Assembly (NCBI RefSeq): GCF_000006565.2 | Contig: NC_031476.1 | Coordinates: 5,765,900 to 5,829,899, forward strand | Length of the DNA: 64,000 bases | Source: Toxoplasma gondii ME49 | Lineage: Eukaryota > Apicomplexa > Conoidasida > Eucoccidiorida > Sarcocystidae | Direction: 5' to 3' | Shown here: one piece after another, positions 1-12,151 of the stretch | Position numbering within the stretch: the stretch's first letter is position 1 | How the letters are laid out: each line of letters starts with the position of its first letter | The notes under the pieces: model-generated | Databases searched by the model: none | What the model was told of the DNA's origin: nothing | The model's input: only the letters and a program-made list of their open reading frames with translations | Made by a program: the position numbers and the translations under genes

Positions 1-929
1 CTGGAAGAGTAGATGAACGTCTTTGTCTAGCTGGATCACCACGACATGAAAAGAGCGACCGGTAGGACAAATGAGAAGTGCGACCATCCACGGAAAGGCA
101 GGTGTACCCATGCAGATAAAAACATGTAGAGAGGTGGATAAATGTGCATGAGTTTTCACTTCACGTATACGGAGAAATCCGCGCGTCGCCTTTGCATGTG
201 TCTACATTCGAATACATACGCATGCAAAAGGATATGTATGTTCAGTTACATGCTCAGTCGCGCGATAGACATCGGGAGCGGCGACAGAACAAAGGACGGG
301 GAAGTCATGCGACGAAAACATTCAGCGATACATGCAGCAGGACGTCAAGAGAGAGATACGCGCATACGAATCGAGAGTTATGAAGATGCTGCTGTGTCGA
401 CGGACTCACTGTTCCTTCTGCTTTTTGTGTGGGGGCATCGAAAGCGATAGAACCGACCTCCCAGAGGAGACACTGTGGACACACACCACAAAGGAAAAGA
501 AAACCTGGCCTGCCCGAAGAGCTTTTAAAGCTGCTCTACAGAAAGTGAGATCTTGGTCCATGCAGCGTTTCTGTGCTGCACAAACGTCTACGCCTAGGGC
601 AGAACACATAGGCAGACATCCTGCGTAGTGCATAACTACACATACACATCTCTACTTAAATATCTCGACATGCAGACAAGCAGATGTTTCCAGCACACAA
701 CTGCGCCCTCAGAACCGTGCACCACAGAGTTCTCTCATGCCTCTGGGGACTTCGAGATCGCGTTGACGGTCGCGGAGACGCCTTCCAAGGTTACGCATGC
801 AAAAAGAAGAGCGCGCGTCTCGCGTGGGCGAAGCCGGCGCCGAGAACAGGAAAGGCAAAGAGAGGCCCTGTGTTGCAAGGATCCGCGGCTCTTGGGGAAG
901 AAGTCCGCCTTCCGCTCGTCTCTTCTCAC

Positions 930-2993
930 CGAAGAACTGTGGAGATAGCGAATGGTTCCACAGCTCGCTGTGGCTGTGGCGCCGTCCACGAAGGCCGGGA
1001 GGGGGAGCGAGACAACGACATTCTCCATCGTTGTCGAATTCACGAGACTTGCCGCGCCTGCTGCAGCAGCGCCGGGACTCGCGGAAGCTCCGACGGGACA
1101 GAACGGCGCGAGACGCAGCTCGAAGCGCCCTGAGAGAGACGCGGAAGGTCCTTCGCGAAAGGAGACACTATGAGGTGTCGGCAGCGGCGCCTTCGAGGCC
1201 GGGAGCGCGGGGAAGGAGACACTGCCGGAGAGCGATAACGGCAAAGTAAATTTGCTGTCGCACAACCTGCAGGAACGAAGCCAGACAGAAGTCCGAGACA
1301 CGACCAATTCGGAGAGATACACGCGACACAACGTAAAGTGGAAAGACAGACCGAACATGTGGAGAGAGACGGAGACAGGAGAGAAAGACAGACGGAAGTG
1401 AAGGAGAAAAGGCAACGATAAGAAAGTTTTCCCCCACGAGCCTCACCAGTACGACGCGAGAACGAAGTCGCCATCGGGCGGACAGAAAGACAGAACTCCA
1501 TCTCTTTTGAATCGAAGCAACCTGCACAGGAAATGACAACATTCACACTTTCACTCGAAGTCACCCTCCCAAAATACGCGTCCTGCGTCCCGGCACCCAT
1601 GTCCCCGGTCTTATATATATATATATATATATATAATATGCGTGTACGTAAGTGAAGGCATGTGTCTCCCTATGTACCTGTATTTACACCACATATATAT
1701 ATATATATATATGAGTGTGTAAATACGTGTATGTCTATCCTATATACTTACTTGCATTTATATCTGTCTGCCTATATATACATTTTTTCGCTAATAGCGT
1801 GAGTGTATGCACATGCCCATTCCTTTGTAAATGTTTACACATATGCAGATGCGGAGGTGAATGCGCATGAGACCCGAATGGGTGAACAAGTTAGTGGGGT
1901 GAAAGAGGATGGAGCTTCAGAATGCGGAGTAAACGGCATAAGCAAATTTTACATGTTCCACCGAACACCCTCACGCCGAAGCTGTTTTTTCTTCGCGCGT
2001 TCCCTCATCCCTTTCTGAGTCGCAGAAATCTCTGCTCCAGACTCTCCCCTGGCTGTTTACATGGAAGCAAGCATACTCCATTCATTCGACTAAAACACTG
2101 GAAGCGGTGGACACATGTGCATACCCACTCATGCATCTATCTAGCCTCTACCTACCTCTCCATTCATCTCTCTATCTACGTACATATATATATATATATA
2201 TATATATGTGTGTAAAGGACGTACAGACCGCACACGAGAGCTGAGCAGGTCCATCTGAGCATCTAAGGTGAATTCTTTCGCAGATCTTGAGAGAACTTCC
2301 TGCCTGCGTACCCTTTTCTACATGTCCGTGCGTCGGTCTGCCTGTCTACGCGTATCTATTTGTGTAGCTACGTGGAGGCGTCTTCACCACAGGTTCCCCG
2401 GGCGCGCCACTCTTGTTCGGCAGCAGCTGTGCTTTTACAGACTCGGGAGAGAATCCCTTGTCCACGTCCTGTGCACTTGCTCACTTGACACATGGGTGGA
2501 AAGACGCGTCCTTCAACAGCGCTGGGTTTCTCGGAGTCAGGCAAAGCTCCGGCAAGCCGCTTAGCTGAGAAGAGAGAAGAAAGAGGCACCTCGTGCGCGC
2601 ATGAGCTGCTCGTTTCTCTCGCTGCTCCGCAAAAAAACTCAACGTGCGACGAAATGGACAGAACAGTCTGCCATGTAGAGAGAAAACACGCAGCAATATA
2701 TATATATATATATGTATGTATACAACGCATGCGGGGGTGTCTTCTTCCTACCACTGACGAAGGACAGACATCCTTCCAAGGTCGATGTCGGCGCCTCTGT
2801 GTCCTCGTCAGCGTGGTCAGTTTCTCTTCTTCCCCACACCGATGAATACAGTTTACTGAAGATATTTATCTGTCTGAGTTTCCTTCCAATTTCGTCGCTC
2901 TCCTTTTTTCTGTGTAGACACTCACGGAAGTCGCTGCACGTATAGATTCATGCATATAACTAAATAAATACATTCCTTTATAGAACTACTTAT

Positions 2994-3024
<31 letters not shown>

Positions 3025-5009
3025 AACGTGTATTTATCTGGATATGTGTCATGTCTGTGGTATGCCTCTCGTTGTCGGTTTCTGTTGGGGGTACCCAGTG
3101 GCTCGCGGTCTCGCGCTCTCTGGGGGGGACGGCCTCGCTTCGCGTCCAGTCTCGGCTGCTTCGCCTTCTTTCTTTCGACTTTTCCCCGCAGATGCGCCGC
3201 CAGGCCTTTCTTTTCTTACGCGATTGTTAATCTGAATCGTTCCGCTGATCGAGGCGTGAACCATCTTCCCATCGCTGGAGGAAAAACGAAAGAGAAGGAG
3301 AGGAGAGATCTGTGGAAGACACGAAAGGACGAGAAGACCAGCTGTCTCCTTTCTCCTTTCTTCTTGCTCAGAGCGACCCCTGGGACCTGCGGATTTCCTC
3401 TCTTCGGCCGTTTTTTTGCGAAGAAGAGAGGAGATATGCGACGCACAGAGACTTTCGCGCTTGCTGCAGATATTTCCAGATTGTTTTTCCTCTTCCGGTT
3501 TTTCTCGGGTCCTTCGAACACTGCGGCAGAAACCACGTGCATGCAGGAGAGTGCGCGAGACGCTTCTCGCTCGCTCGTCTCAGTGCCCATCCCTTCGATC
3601 CTCTGTTGCTTCTCTCTCCCTTCGCTTCGCCGTTTCCTGTTACTCTCTGAGTCTGCTTTGCTTCTTACACATCGACGATGGCCTGAATTGCCTCGACTAG
3701 GTCGACGTAGACCTCGTTGGAGGCGTAACGCACATTGCCTCTTCGCCACCAGCGGTCGCTTCCAGCGCCGCTGATGCCGCCGCCCTCTCCAGAGCCACTC
3801 CCGCAGCCCATGCCTGCTCCTGAAGGAAAGGGAGACAAGAGGCGCAGCGCGCAGGACCGAGAGGGGAGCGAGCCGTGGAGAGGAGACAAGAGGCAAAGCT
3901 GCAGACGCAGAGTCACGCAAGGGAGGAACAAGGCAGACGCAGCAGACAGGCGAGACGCCCAACAAAAGTCGGAGAAGGACTGCTGCAACGAATAGGAGGA
4001 AATGAAGAAGACAGAGAACGCAGGAATGCTGGACAGGCGGATCCCTCTCCGTCTCGCGCCGCGTCTCTGCTGTCGGCGAGGCAGAATGGAAGAGACGAAG
4101 AAAACACGCAGAGAGAACAGGAGAACCAAGTAATAAAGCGATTTTGAGAGAAAATGTTTTTCTGAGAATATTTTGGAGAAGCTTCTGCAGAAATAATGAA
4201 AACCTTTCAGGAACTCCCGTGGAAGTGTGTTTCTTTTAAACTCTTCACAGACTTCTTACCTGCTTCGGATTCGAGAGCTGGCCTGCCTCGCTGCCCGCCA
4301 GGCCTCTCCGCTGCGGGTCCCGCGACGCCTCCGAGGCCAAAGGAGGCGGCGAGCGAACTCAGAACGCGAGAAGACCCATTCACCTGGGTGACACAGAAAC
4401 CCAGATTTCTTTGTCGCGTTTCGTCAAATTCTCTCCACACACCACAGAGCAGCAACCGGGATGCACAAGCAACTGTGAAAATCCCTGACGTCAAGCAGCT
4501 CTAGCTACAGATAGAGAGATCTGCTCACGAGAACAGGTCTCCTGTAAGAGGCAGGGTGGAGACACACGAAAGATACCAAAGAAATTCAAAATCAACGGTA
4601 CAGTGCGAAAAAAGAGAAGCACAGGAAAGCAAATCTGTATAAATACAGACACATACATAACGTTCAACAAATACATATATATATATATATATATATGCCT
4701 AGATGGATCTGAAGAAGGAGGAGCGATAGGCATCGTCAGAGAGAAGAGCACGCTTCGCGGCATGTGGAAAAAAGGACTCAGACGTCAGGGTCGGTATCTC
4801 AACCGCCTCTTCGTCCTCCGACAAAAGCCGAGAGACATCTGGATCTCTTCGCAGATGCACATGCATTCGGGTCCTTTTGTACCCCATATAAATAATAACA
4901 AATGCATCTGTATATATAGATATATATACAGATGTGTAAATGTATTTGTACCGTTGAGGTCGGGTGCGTCACAGAGCCGGGAGGGGGGGGTTTATGTAAA
5001 TATCTCTAA

Positions 5010-5044
<35 letters not shown>

Positions 5045-6304
5045 GTATCTAAATGCGCATATGTCTGTGTATATATGTATAGACAGATAGGCTTGATTGT
5101 AGATAGGTCGTGTGTTGCGTAAGGTATGTCTTGAGCTTCAGAGATCTGTTGTCATTTTTACGAGTTTCATGGCTGCTTCGACGACGGAGGGCCTGGGAAC
5201 GAGCATTTGAAGGACGTTGCTCTGGACCGTGGCGGGGTATCCCGAAGAGCACATTTCGTCGAGGAGGACGTAAATGAGCGAAAACTGTTTCCGAAGCGTC
5301 TCCTCCGTTATCGGCAGGTCGGAGACAGAAATACCTCGGAGGGCCGGCGGCAGCGAGGAAGCGGCAGTGCCGCAGTACCCCGCGAGGGTGCTCTGCATCT
5401 GCTGCAGAAGGTCCAGGAGCAGCAGGGGCTCTACCTGACGCAGAGAAGAAAAAAAAGCAGTCGGAACTCAGTGACCACAGGGGGATTCGGAGTGGAGGGT
5501 GGAGCGCAAAGGAGTCTTCTCGTTTCCACGTCCCTGTTCTCTGCACTGCCAGACAGCGACAGATGATGGGATGCTTTCGATCCGCATCGGCCGATGCACA
5601 GCCGCAGCGGTGGAGAGAGAAGAGAAGAAGTTCAGAGGAAGAAACACCGCGGTTTCACACACAAAGGTTATACCGAGCTACACATGCCGATATAAATACA
5701 TCCATATACATATATATATATATTTATATATATATTTATATATTATGCATAGGGGACAGAGAAGAGTCACACTGGCAAGCCACGGGTCAACGCACAAACT
5801 GCACTGGTGGCGAGAGATTCGAAAAACGCGCAAAGAACACTGCAGAAGACTAGCGACGGATGCAAACATAGCCCTGCGCCAAAACGAGATCGACTATGGC
5901 TGCACTGTGTTGAGCACGTAAAGGAGATAGGAAGAACGGAGAAAACACAGGAAAAAGAAAAAAGGGAAAAAAGAGATAGAAACGAGCCATCGAAGGGCCA
6001 GGGTATTGCGGTTAAAAACGTCTGGGTGTTGAGGTCTCACCTCCTTTGTTGTCACTCCAACAAGGAGGAGATTGTTGTGATAGACATGCAGCAGCACAGT
6101 TCCTCGACCCCCCTTCATCACCCGCGGGAGCGAGGCGGCGCCTTTCGAGGAAGAAGACAGTCTAGAAGCGTTTTTCGTTCTGCAAACATTTTCTGAGAAG
6201 AGGCGGCGAAGCAGCGGCGCACACGCGTCTCGAGGTGTACGTACACCGTAGTGCTTCTCGACCAGGAACGTTCCCGCCTCGTTCAACACAAACAGAGAAT
6301 CCAT
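930..6304 (-). CDS. AP3M: AP-3 adaptor complex subunit mu (3'-truncated by the window edge)
   Basis: Medium chain of the AP-3 adaptor, which selects tyrosine-motif cargo and sends it from Golgi or endosomes to lysosome-like organelles. Coding exons on the minus strand: 6304-6041, 5434-5162, 4383-4260, 3819-3669, 3274-3220, 2564-2485, 1521-1447 and 1221-930. All have GT-AG borders and continuous phase, giving 438 residues. Residues 1-179 are the longin-like domain (start MDSLFVLNEAG, FLVEKHYG; later LRKQFSLIYVLLDEM). Residues 180-243 are a Gly/Ser-rich linker. The mu-homology domain starts at WWRRGNVRYASNEVYVDLVE and includes LSGLPELCL, DASFHPCVK and LSFCPPDGDF, which match human AP3M1 in order. 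About 85 C-terminal residues are missing. A CTACTCTTCCAG acceptor sits at bases 1-12 of the minus strand, so the last exon should begin just outside the window. An extra Ser/Lys-rich insert lies near residues 41-67. The family assignment is firm; the trafficking target is inferred. Confidence 0.9.
1612..1634. repeat. (TA)n microsatellite, AP-3 mu intron 6
   Basis: Uninterrupted alternating TA in the intron between exons 2564-2485 and 1521-1447. A second tract follows at 1693-1712 in the same intron. Confidence 0.95.
1693..1712. repeat. (AT)n microsatellite, AP-3 mu intron 6
   Basis: Alternating AT followed by GAGTGTGTAAATACG, a TG/TA-rich flank that recurs beside other tracts in the window. 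Confidence 0.95.
2184..2207. repeat. (AT)n microsatellite, AP-3 mu intron 6
   Basis: Third alternating AT tract of the same intron, preceded by CATC/CTAC repeats and followed by GTGTGTAAA. Confidence 0.95.
2697..2713. repeat. (TA)n microsatellite, AP-3 mu intron 5
   Basis: Alternating TA followed by GTATGTATAC, in the intron between exons 3274-3220 and 2564-2485. Confidence 0.95.
3005..3026. repeat. (TA)n microsatellite, AP-3 mu intron 5
   Basis: Second alternating TA tract in the same intron, within an AT-rich stretch from about 2.95 kb. Confidence 0.95.
4674..4696. repeat. (AT)n microsatellite, AP-3 mu intron 2
   Basis: Alternating AT in the intron between exons 5434-5162 and 4383-4260. 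Confidence 0.95.
5009..5034. repeat. (AT)n microsatellite, AP-3 mu intron 2
   Basis: Long alternating AT tract followed by interrupted GTATATATATGTATC, just downstream of the exon 2 donor in transcript order. Confidence 0.95.
5704..5744. repeat. Interrupted (TA)n microsatellite, AP-3 mu intron 1
   Basis: About 40 bases of TA broken by two TTTA steps, in the first intron. Confidence 0.95.
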
Positions 6305-9300
6305 TCTGTTTTCAGACGCATGCAGCACACCCCGAGGGTGTCTTGTGTCGTTTCTTCTCGACTCGTGTACAGGCCAGTCCGGAAGAGGACAGGGAAAGAG
6401 AACGAAGCCTCTTCTTGCCGGGAAGAGGGAAGTTTGTGAGGAAAAAAGCGACGGACGACTGAGGAGGAAGAGCTCGAGGCGCCAGTGCAGAACGGAGAAA
6501 GACGCGCGCGGAGACGAGGCCACTAACGGGTTCAGGCGAGTAGAGCGAGAGAAGCAGAGTACGGAGACGAAGCGAAAGAAACGAGAGAGGAAGGCAGCAT
6601 AGGCGCCGCACGAAAACGAAAGAAACGAAAGAGGAAACGACGAAGAAAGCGACGGTCAAGCACCTGGAGAAGAGACAGGCTGCGGCCAGGGAACCACAGT
6701 TGGAGGAATACTCGCCTTCGTTTACAAAAAAAAGGCAGGAAACAGCGAGAGAAAAGGCAGGTTGTGTGTCCAGTCCACTTCCAGAAGGTGAGAGAACACA
6801 GTCTGGTCTGTCTCCGGTTTTCTTTTTCGAACGTCGCGAGGAAACCACCGCTCGTAAGCCTCCGCGTTCAGGAGCGTCTTGGACCTTTGCCAGCGTGCAG
6901 CGGCCAGTTAGGGACGAAGCGGCGCATCGGGAGTGACCGACCGCACGTGTATGCGCTCTTTTTTTCCGCTGCTCCACTCGAGGCGGAGAGCACCGAAGAG
7001 CGCGCAAGGGCACCCGTGAGTAGCCGCAGACTGGACTGCCGTGGACGGCTTCAGCGACTTCCAGAACGAAAAAGATGAGCGGAGAGCGCGCGAATAGCAC
7101 CGAAACAAACGCCGGGCGGCGTCCTCTGGGCTCTGCGAAGTCGAGGAAAGGGGGAGAGGCAGAGAAGGCGAAAGAGGAGAGACAGCGACAGTCGGTGGGA
7201 TACGAAAGAAGAGGTTGGCCGACCGGAGACATGCACTGGCGATTCGAGAGAAAAGCGAACGAATCCGAGGGAAGAAAGCGGTCTCCCGAGAACCGACATG
7301 CGCAGTTGCTGCGTCGCTGCCGAGCCGCGAACGCGTTTTTCACTTAGAATCTGTTTCGCTCGTCGCTCTCCAGCAGGTCAAAGAAGAGGCGACAGAGTGA
7401 CGAAAAAAGATGCAGGCAGCCCTCTAAGACACGCAGAAAACATGTTCATGCATCAGCAGACATCTAGGCATGTGAATGCGTCGACTTCCAGCTGCTGTGC
7501 GGCGCGGACGAGGGACAGGAGACAGAGAGAGTACGAGGCAGAGAGGAAGAAGCAGAACCGTTTACCTGACAAGAGAACGAAGAGAAAGCGACGCCTGGAG
7601 AAGTTGGCGGAACGACAGGCCGCGAGGGCGCGAGAGGAGGAAAGGCTCGAGGCTCACAACAGACCCCAACAACAAGCTGAGGAACCGGACGGCGAACAGC
7701 GAGGGCAGGGATGAGAAGGAGGCGACGGGGACGAAGACCGAGGCGAGGGTGAAGAAAAAAGCACAAGGAAGAGAAGGCGAACGTCGAAAGCGAGAAGAAC
7801 GAAAAACGGAGAAATACCAGAGGCTGGGAGATTGGGATTTGAGAAACAGATGCTCACAGTTCCTTGTGACACGCGACTCTTTCGGCGAGAGCGAAGAACG
7901 CACATGCGAGAGGAGGACGTCTCAGAGAGCTTGCAGCGTTTTCAGAGTAGAAAGCGAGAGAAGCGAAGAGACAATTTCACAGACGGCAAAACGTTCGTGC
8001 TCCATATTTGAGGGGAAGCCACGGTCTCTCTCTCTCGCCCTCCAGAGCGGCTCTGGAGGAGAGAGCTCCGAGACGCTTCCCAGCGAAGACGAGACACTAG
8101 AGAGGCGCGGGGAGACACACAGCAGAGAAGCGACAAGTGAAAAGAAAGAGGAAATGTGACAAGGAAAATCCGCTGCTTCTCGGAAAAAAGGAGAACCTCC
8201 GGCGACGAGCGCCCCAGTGCCGCTGTCGTCGAGGCAGCGTACGGCGGATCCAAGACCCCCAGCAGAAGAAGAGTCGCGTCTGTCGGTCGACGAAACGAAG
8301 AAGAAAAAAGAGCTCTTGTTGCTGCTCGTTTGTTTCGTGAAGGAGGGACGACCGCAAGACCGTCAGGGAGGTCGAAACTCAGAAAATACACGGAGAACAG
8401 ACGAACCCCTCGAACTTCTTCACAAGACCCAGGTGTACATACACACCGCGAAACAGCCGGAAGCGCTCGGCTGTCAGTGAGCTTTTCGACTTTTCCCCGT
8501 TCTGATCCGAGGGAAGGCTCTTCTCGTGCTGCTTCCTTCTCACTCTCATTTTCTTTCTGTTTCTCTCTTGATGCCCTGCTTCAAATGAGACATGTGTCTT
8601 CCTCGACTTCTTTTCCATTGCTGGTCCACCTGTCTGTCCGTCTCGCCTTTCGCTATCTCATCGCCACCCTGCTCGATTTGCCTCTCCCTCAGCATCGCTG
8701 TATTCCCTCCGTTTCGCTCTGTCTCCGTTTCTTCTCGATCTTCCCTTCTCCGTTCTTCGTCTCTCTACATCTCCACTTTTTTTCTACCTCTGTATAGTGC
8801 TGCGCCTTCACCTTACCTCAGCCTCTCCGTGTGTCTTTTCCTGCCGTACTTCTTCGTTGCTTCCTCTCGATCCCCGTGTATCTCTCTCTTCCTCTCTACA
8901 TCTCTTCTCCAGTCGTTTCTGTGTCTCTTTTTCGTCCTCTTTCTCGTGCTCGACTCTACTGCCGACTTGCGGAAGTCTAAACTTCCTTACGCATCTCGCC
9001 TCCAGGGATCATACTCAACTCGTCTGTAGTCTAGCCGCTGCTGATGGCACTGCATAATCTGGACTAGGGGTACAAACTCTGAGCGTGCGGTATCTATCTA
9101 TCTCTCTTCTCTCTATATGATCGAAAGGACGCAGTGAGTTTAAAGATGCACGATATCATGTTTTAGAAGTTTGAATTCTTTGAAAACAAGTCAGAGAAAA
9201 TTGTGTTCTACAAGTCCCTTTACTTTCTGCGGCACAGAAGCTACACTTCGTGTAACATTTTTTTGAGACAAAAGTGGAGTGGACGAAGCGTTTTAACGTT

Positions 9301-12151
9301 GCATCAGATGCACACTATCTTCCAAATAAGCAAGGCATACGTAAACGGAACTCGTGGATTTTTTTCCACCACCTCAATGTGGAGGGAGTTTATCGACCCC
9401 TCTCGTTCTCTCTTCTTTCTCCCAGAGAGTCCAAAAAGTGAGAGGTCCAAGACAAGTCTCCTCACACAGAAGAGCACACACCGGAAAGGGTATTTCAGAA
9501 AGAGGAAACTTCGCACGGAAACACTTCAGAGAAGAAGCAGCAACTGTGAGGACAGAACAGACCACTTTCGTTGATGAGGAGGTCGTGTATGAAGAACAAG
9601 ACGTTACATCGGAGAAGCAGGGAAGTTTGTTCAGAGGAGAAGGTACTGAAGAGAAAAAGAGCTTCAGGGCAGTTGCTTCACAGGGAACGCAGGTAGAAGT
9701 GATGAAGGAGAGATGAAGAGAGAGAGCATTCAGAAGGTGGAAGTATCAAGTCGCCTTTTCCAGAACTAACTGGAAGCAGTCGCGGGGAAAGGCCTGTCCT
9801 AGCAGAGAAAAGAGATCGGGCCCTCTGTACACCCCAAAAGCGAAGACCAGCTTGTCTGTCTCTTTCTGTCTCACTTCTGAGGCTTCGTTTCTACAATTTA
9901 TCTCTCACAACAGAGCTTCCTGCCTCGCCCGGAGGGTGTCAGAATCTCCCTCTCCCCGGCTTGGCCTTTCGAAGAAAATGGCTTCTCTCTGCCTGTCCAC
10001 CTCCCCATTTCTGGAAGGCCGAGTCCGCACTGCGTCGAAAAAGAACGTCAATTTCTGCACAGCGTTGCGGCTTCTGTAACCTTCGCATGCTCTCAAGCTG
10101 TTTGCGCCCCGCTTCTTCTTCACACGCCCGACTCCACAGTTTTGACTCACTCATGTCCTCGCTCGGCGCTCGTTTGAGAAATTGTAGATCTGTATCTCTC
10201 CGAAATTATCTCGATTTACATAGGCTCATATTTATGCTTCTACATCCATACATAAATATATGTATCTGTATATTCGTATATTCTTGTGCATATACGCACA
10301 CTTATACATATTCCTATACAATCGATTGGATCTGTACACAAATATGCATATTTGTATGAGTTTTTATATGCATTCTATACATGCACATATATATATATAT
10401 ATATGCGTAAATATACACATGTATATATATATATATATATATGGAGAATACTGCTGACAGACCGTTGTGTTGGGTGGTGTCTGTTTTTTTTGTGTCTTCT
10501 CACGTTTTGTCGCTGTGTCCTCTTTTCTGTGTGCATTTTCCTTGATGGTGTGGCCTCCACTTTTTCTTGCGTACGATGAGTTTCGTGCGTCGACCGGAAG
10601 TCGACCGCCCGAGAGATTTCTCCTCAGACAAGCATCGCAGGAGTTTCTGCGGTAGCATCTGTGTTGGCGTGGTTGTTCAGAGTTCCTTCGTTCCGCGAGA
10701 AGCGAGGAAATAAAATACACGAGGAAAGGACGTGTCGATGAGGCGCAGAGAACACCAGAGCCGGGGCAAGCAAGTCTTCCGTTTCGTTTCTGTCTTCAGA
10801 CATTCCACTTGACTCTGCGGAGTCTTCCAAGTTCTCTTGCGTGGCGACGAGTTTCGCGGAGGCAGCCTCTATATGGGAGGCCGAAGCTCCAGCGACGCCC
10901 TCGAAAGATTTCCGGGTCGTCTTCTTTTCTCTGAAGATCTCGACTTTCGCCTTCAGACTTCTCACTGCGGTGTCGCTCGCACTGTGTGGCAGGAAGAGCG
11001 TTGGTGGAGCATGGCGCGCCAGTGCTTCCTCCGCGTCGTTCTCTCGGCATTCCGCCGGCTCTGCCCGTCCAGCGACGCGAGCCATATGCCGTCTCTCTGC
11101 GCGGCTCGTCGTTTTTTTTCAGGGATTCCAGCAAGAAAGGACGATAAAGACATGCGCTCGAGGATCCGGCGCTCTGCGCAGCGTCAATCGCCGCGCCGTT
11201 CTCGGGGGCTCGCTCGCAGCTGGCCACTCCCCTCCGTCTTCGCGTTTTTGGCAGAGGCGGCGCGCGCCTGCGAGGCCTCGCATTTCTCGCTTCGCGGCAG
11301 TTGTTTCTCCTTCGACAAACGCACACTCTTTTCTCTCAGTTGCGTCTTGGCTCCGAATTTTTTCTTGCCAAGCACCCCGGTTTCTCTCCATCTCCCTCCT
11401 CACCTTCTTCGCTTTTCTCTCGCACGCCGGGTCCGCCCCCGTTCCCCCAAGGCCGCTTCGGCGAGGCCATCTCACCTCTCCCTCTGCTCAGGCGTTTCTC
11501 TGCGCGAAAGAGCGCGCTCTTCTTCAAATCCTTGACTTCTCCTCGTCTCCTCTCCTCGGCTTCTGTGTCGCGCCCCGCTGCCCTTGCCCGACAGCGCCCC
11601 CCTTCACGCGCGAGCGTGTCTTGTGCAGCGAACTTGTGTTCGGCAGCGGGGCGCCGAGAGGAAACGCCGAAAGGAGAAGAGACTCGCCATTCTCCACACT
11701 CCACGGGCATTTGGGCAACTTCACTTCAGGTTTTTCGTCGCGTTCGCCACTGGCCAAGCCGCGACCGCGCACTGCGGCTGCTTTGGAAGACTCCCCGGTG
11801 GTTCTCTGCGCTCTCCTCTGCCTTGTTGAAAAAGCCGCACCTTGACGCGAGGTGTACATACACCCGAGAAGTTTCTCGCCACCCTTTTTTCTCCCGCTTC
11901 GCTTTGCCGCAGCGCGCTGACGACTCTCGTGTCTTCCTTCTCTCTCGCGGACACCCTGGCGCGCCTTTCCAACCACCTTTCTCCTTCCTCTCTTCTCCCT
12001 TCTCGACGAAGACTCCGACCTCCGCTCGAGCTTTCCTGCCTCTGCCGCCGCTCGAGACTGCCGAGCCGCGCGACGTACGCAGACCGTCGGAGGGCTCGTG
12101 CTGGCGTCTCGCGCGAGTTTCGCTCTTCCGCTGCTTCAGAAGAAACGAAAA
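6305..12151. promoter_or_regulatory. Divergent leader and promoter region between AP-3 mu and the phosphatase
   Basis: This 5.8-kb stretch separates two divergently transcribed start codons, so it must hold both promoters and 5' untranslated leaders. From about 6.5 to 8.46 kb the plus strand is strongly purine-rich. From about 8.48 to 9.0 kb it turns strongly pyrimidine-rich. Both strands are therefore pyrimidine-rich in the direction of transcription, as expected for leaders running outward from about 8.47 kb. Long open frames here (6312-7343 minus, 8156-8797 plus, 10841-11845 plus, 11301-13217 plus) are low-complexity Ser/Arg/Leu translations without domains, and I do not call them genes. 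Two copies of a GGTGTACATACAC-type motif lie at 8432 and 11851. A (TA)n cluster lies at 10386-10442. No TATA box or transcription start can be assigned by eye. Confidence 0.45.
10386..10442. repeat. Two (AT)n tracts in the divergent leader region
   Basis: Tracts at 10386-10404 and 10421-10442 separated by GCGTAAATATACACATG. They sit in an AT-rich island from about 10.2 kb. This is one of only two clusters in the window that is not inside an intron of a called gene. Confidence 0.95.

Noticed and set aside
6312..7343. 343-codon minus-strand frame upstream of AP-3 mu
   Set aside because: Ser/Arg/Leu-rich translation of a pyrimidine-rich leader; it overlaps AP-3 mu exon 1 in a different frame.
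8592..9029. Frame rich in Ser/Leu/Phe resembling a multi-span membrane protein
   Set aside because: It is a translation of a pyrimidine-rich tract (CTC/TCT repeats), not a real set of membrane helices.
10624..11085. 153-codon minus-strand frame with moderately protein-like composition
   Set aside because: No domain, no family resemblance and no consistent flanking exons; it lies within the presumed leader of the opposite gene.
10841..11845. 334-codon plus-strand frame in the phosphatase leader
   Set aside because: Low-complexity Ala/Arg/Ser translation, no domain, no splice continuity with any recognised exon.
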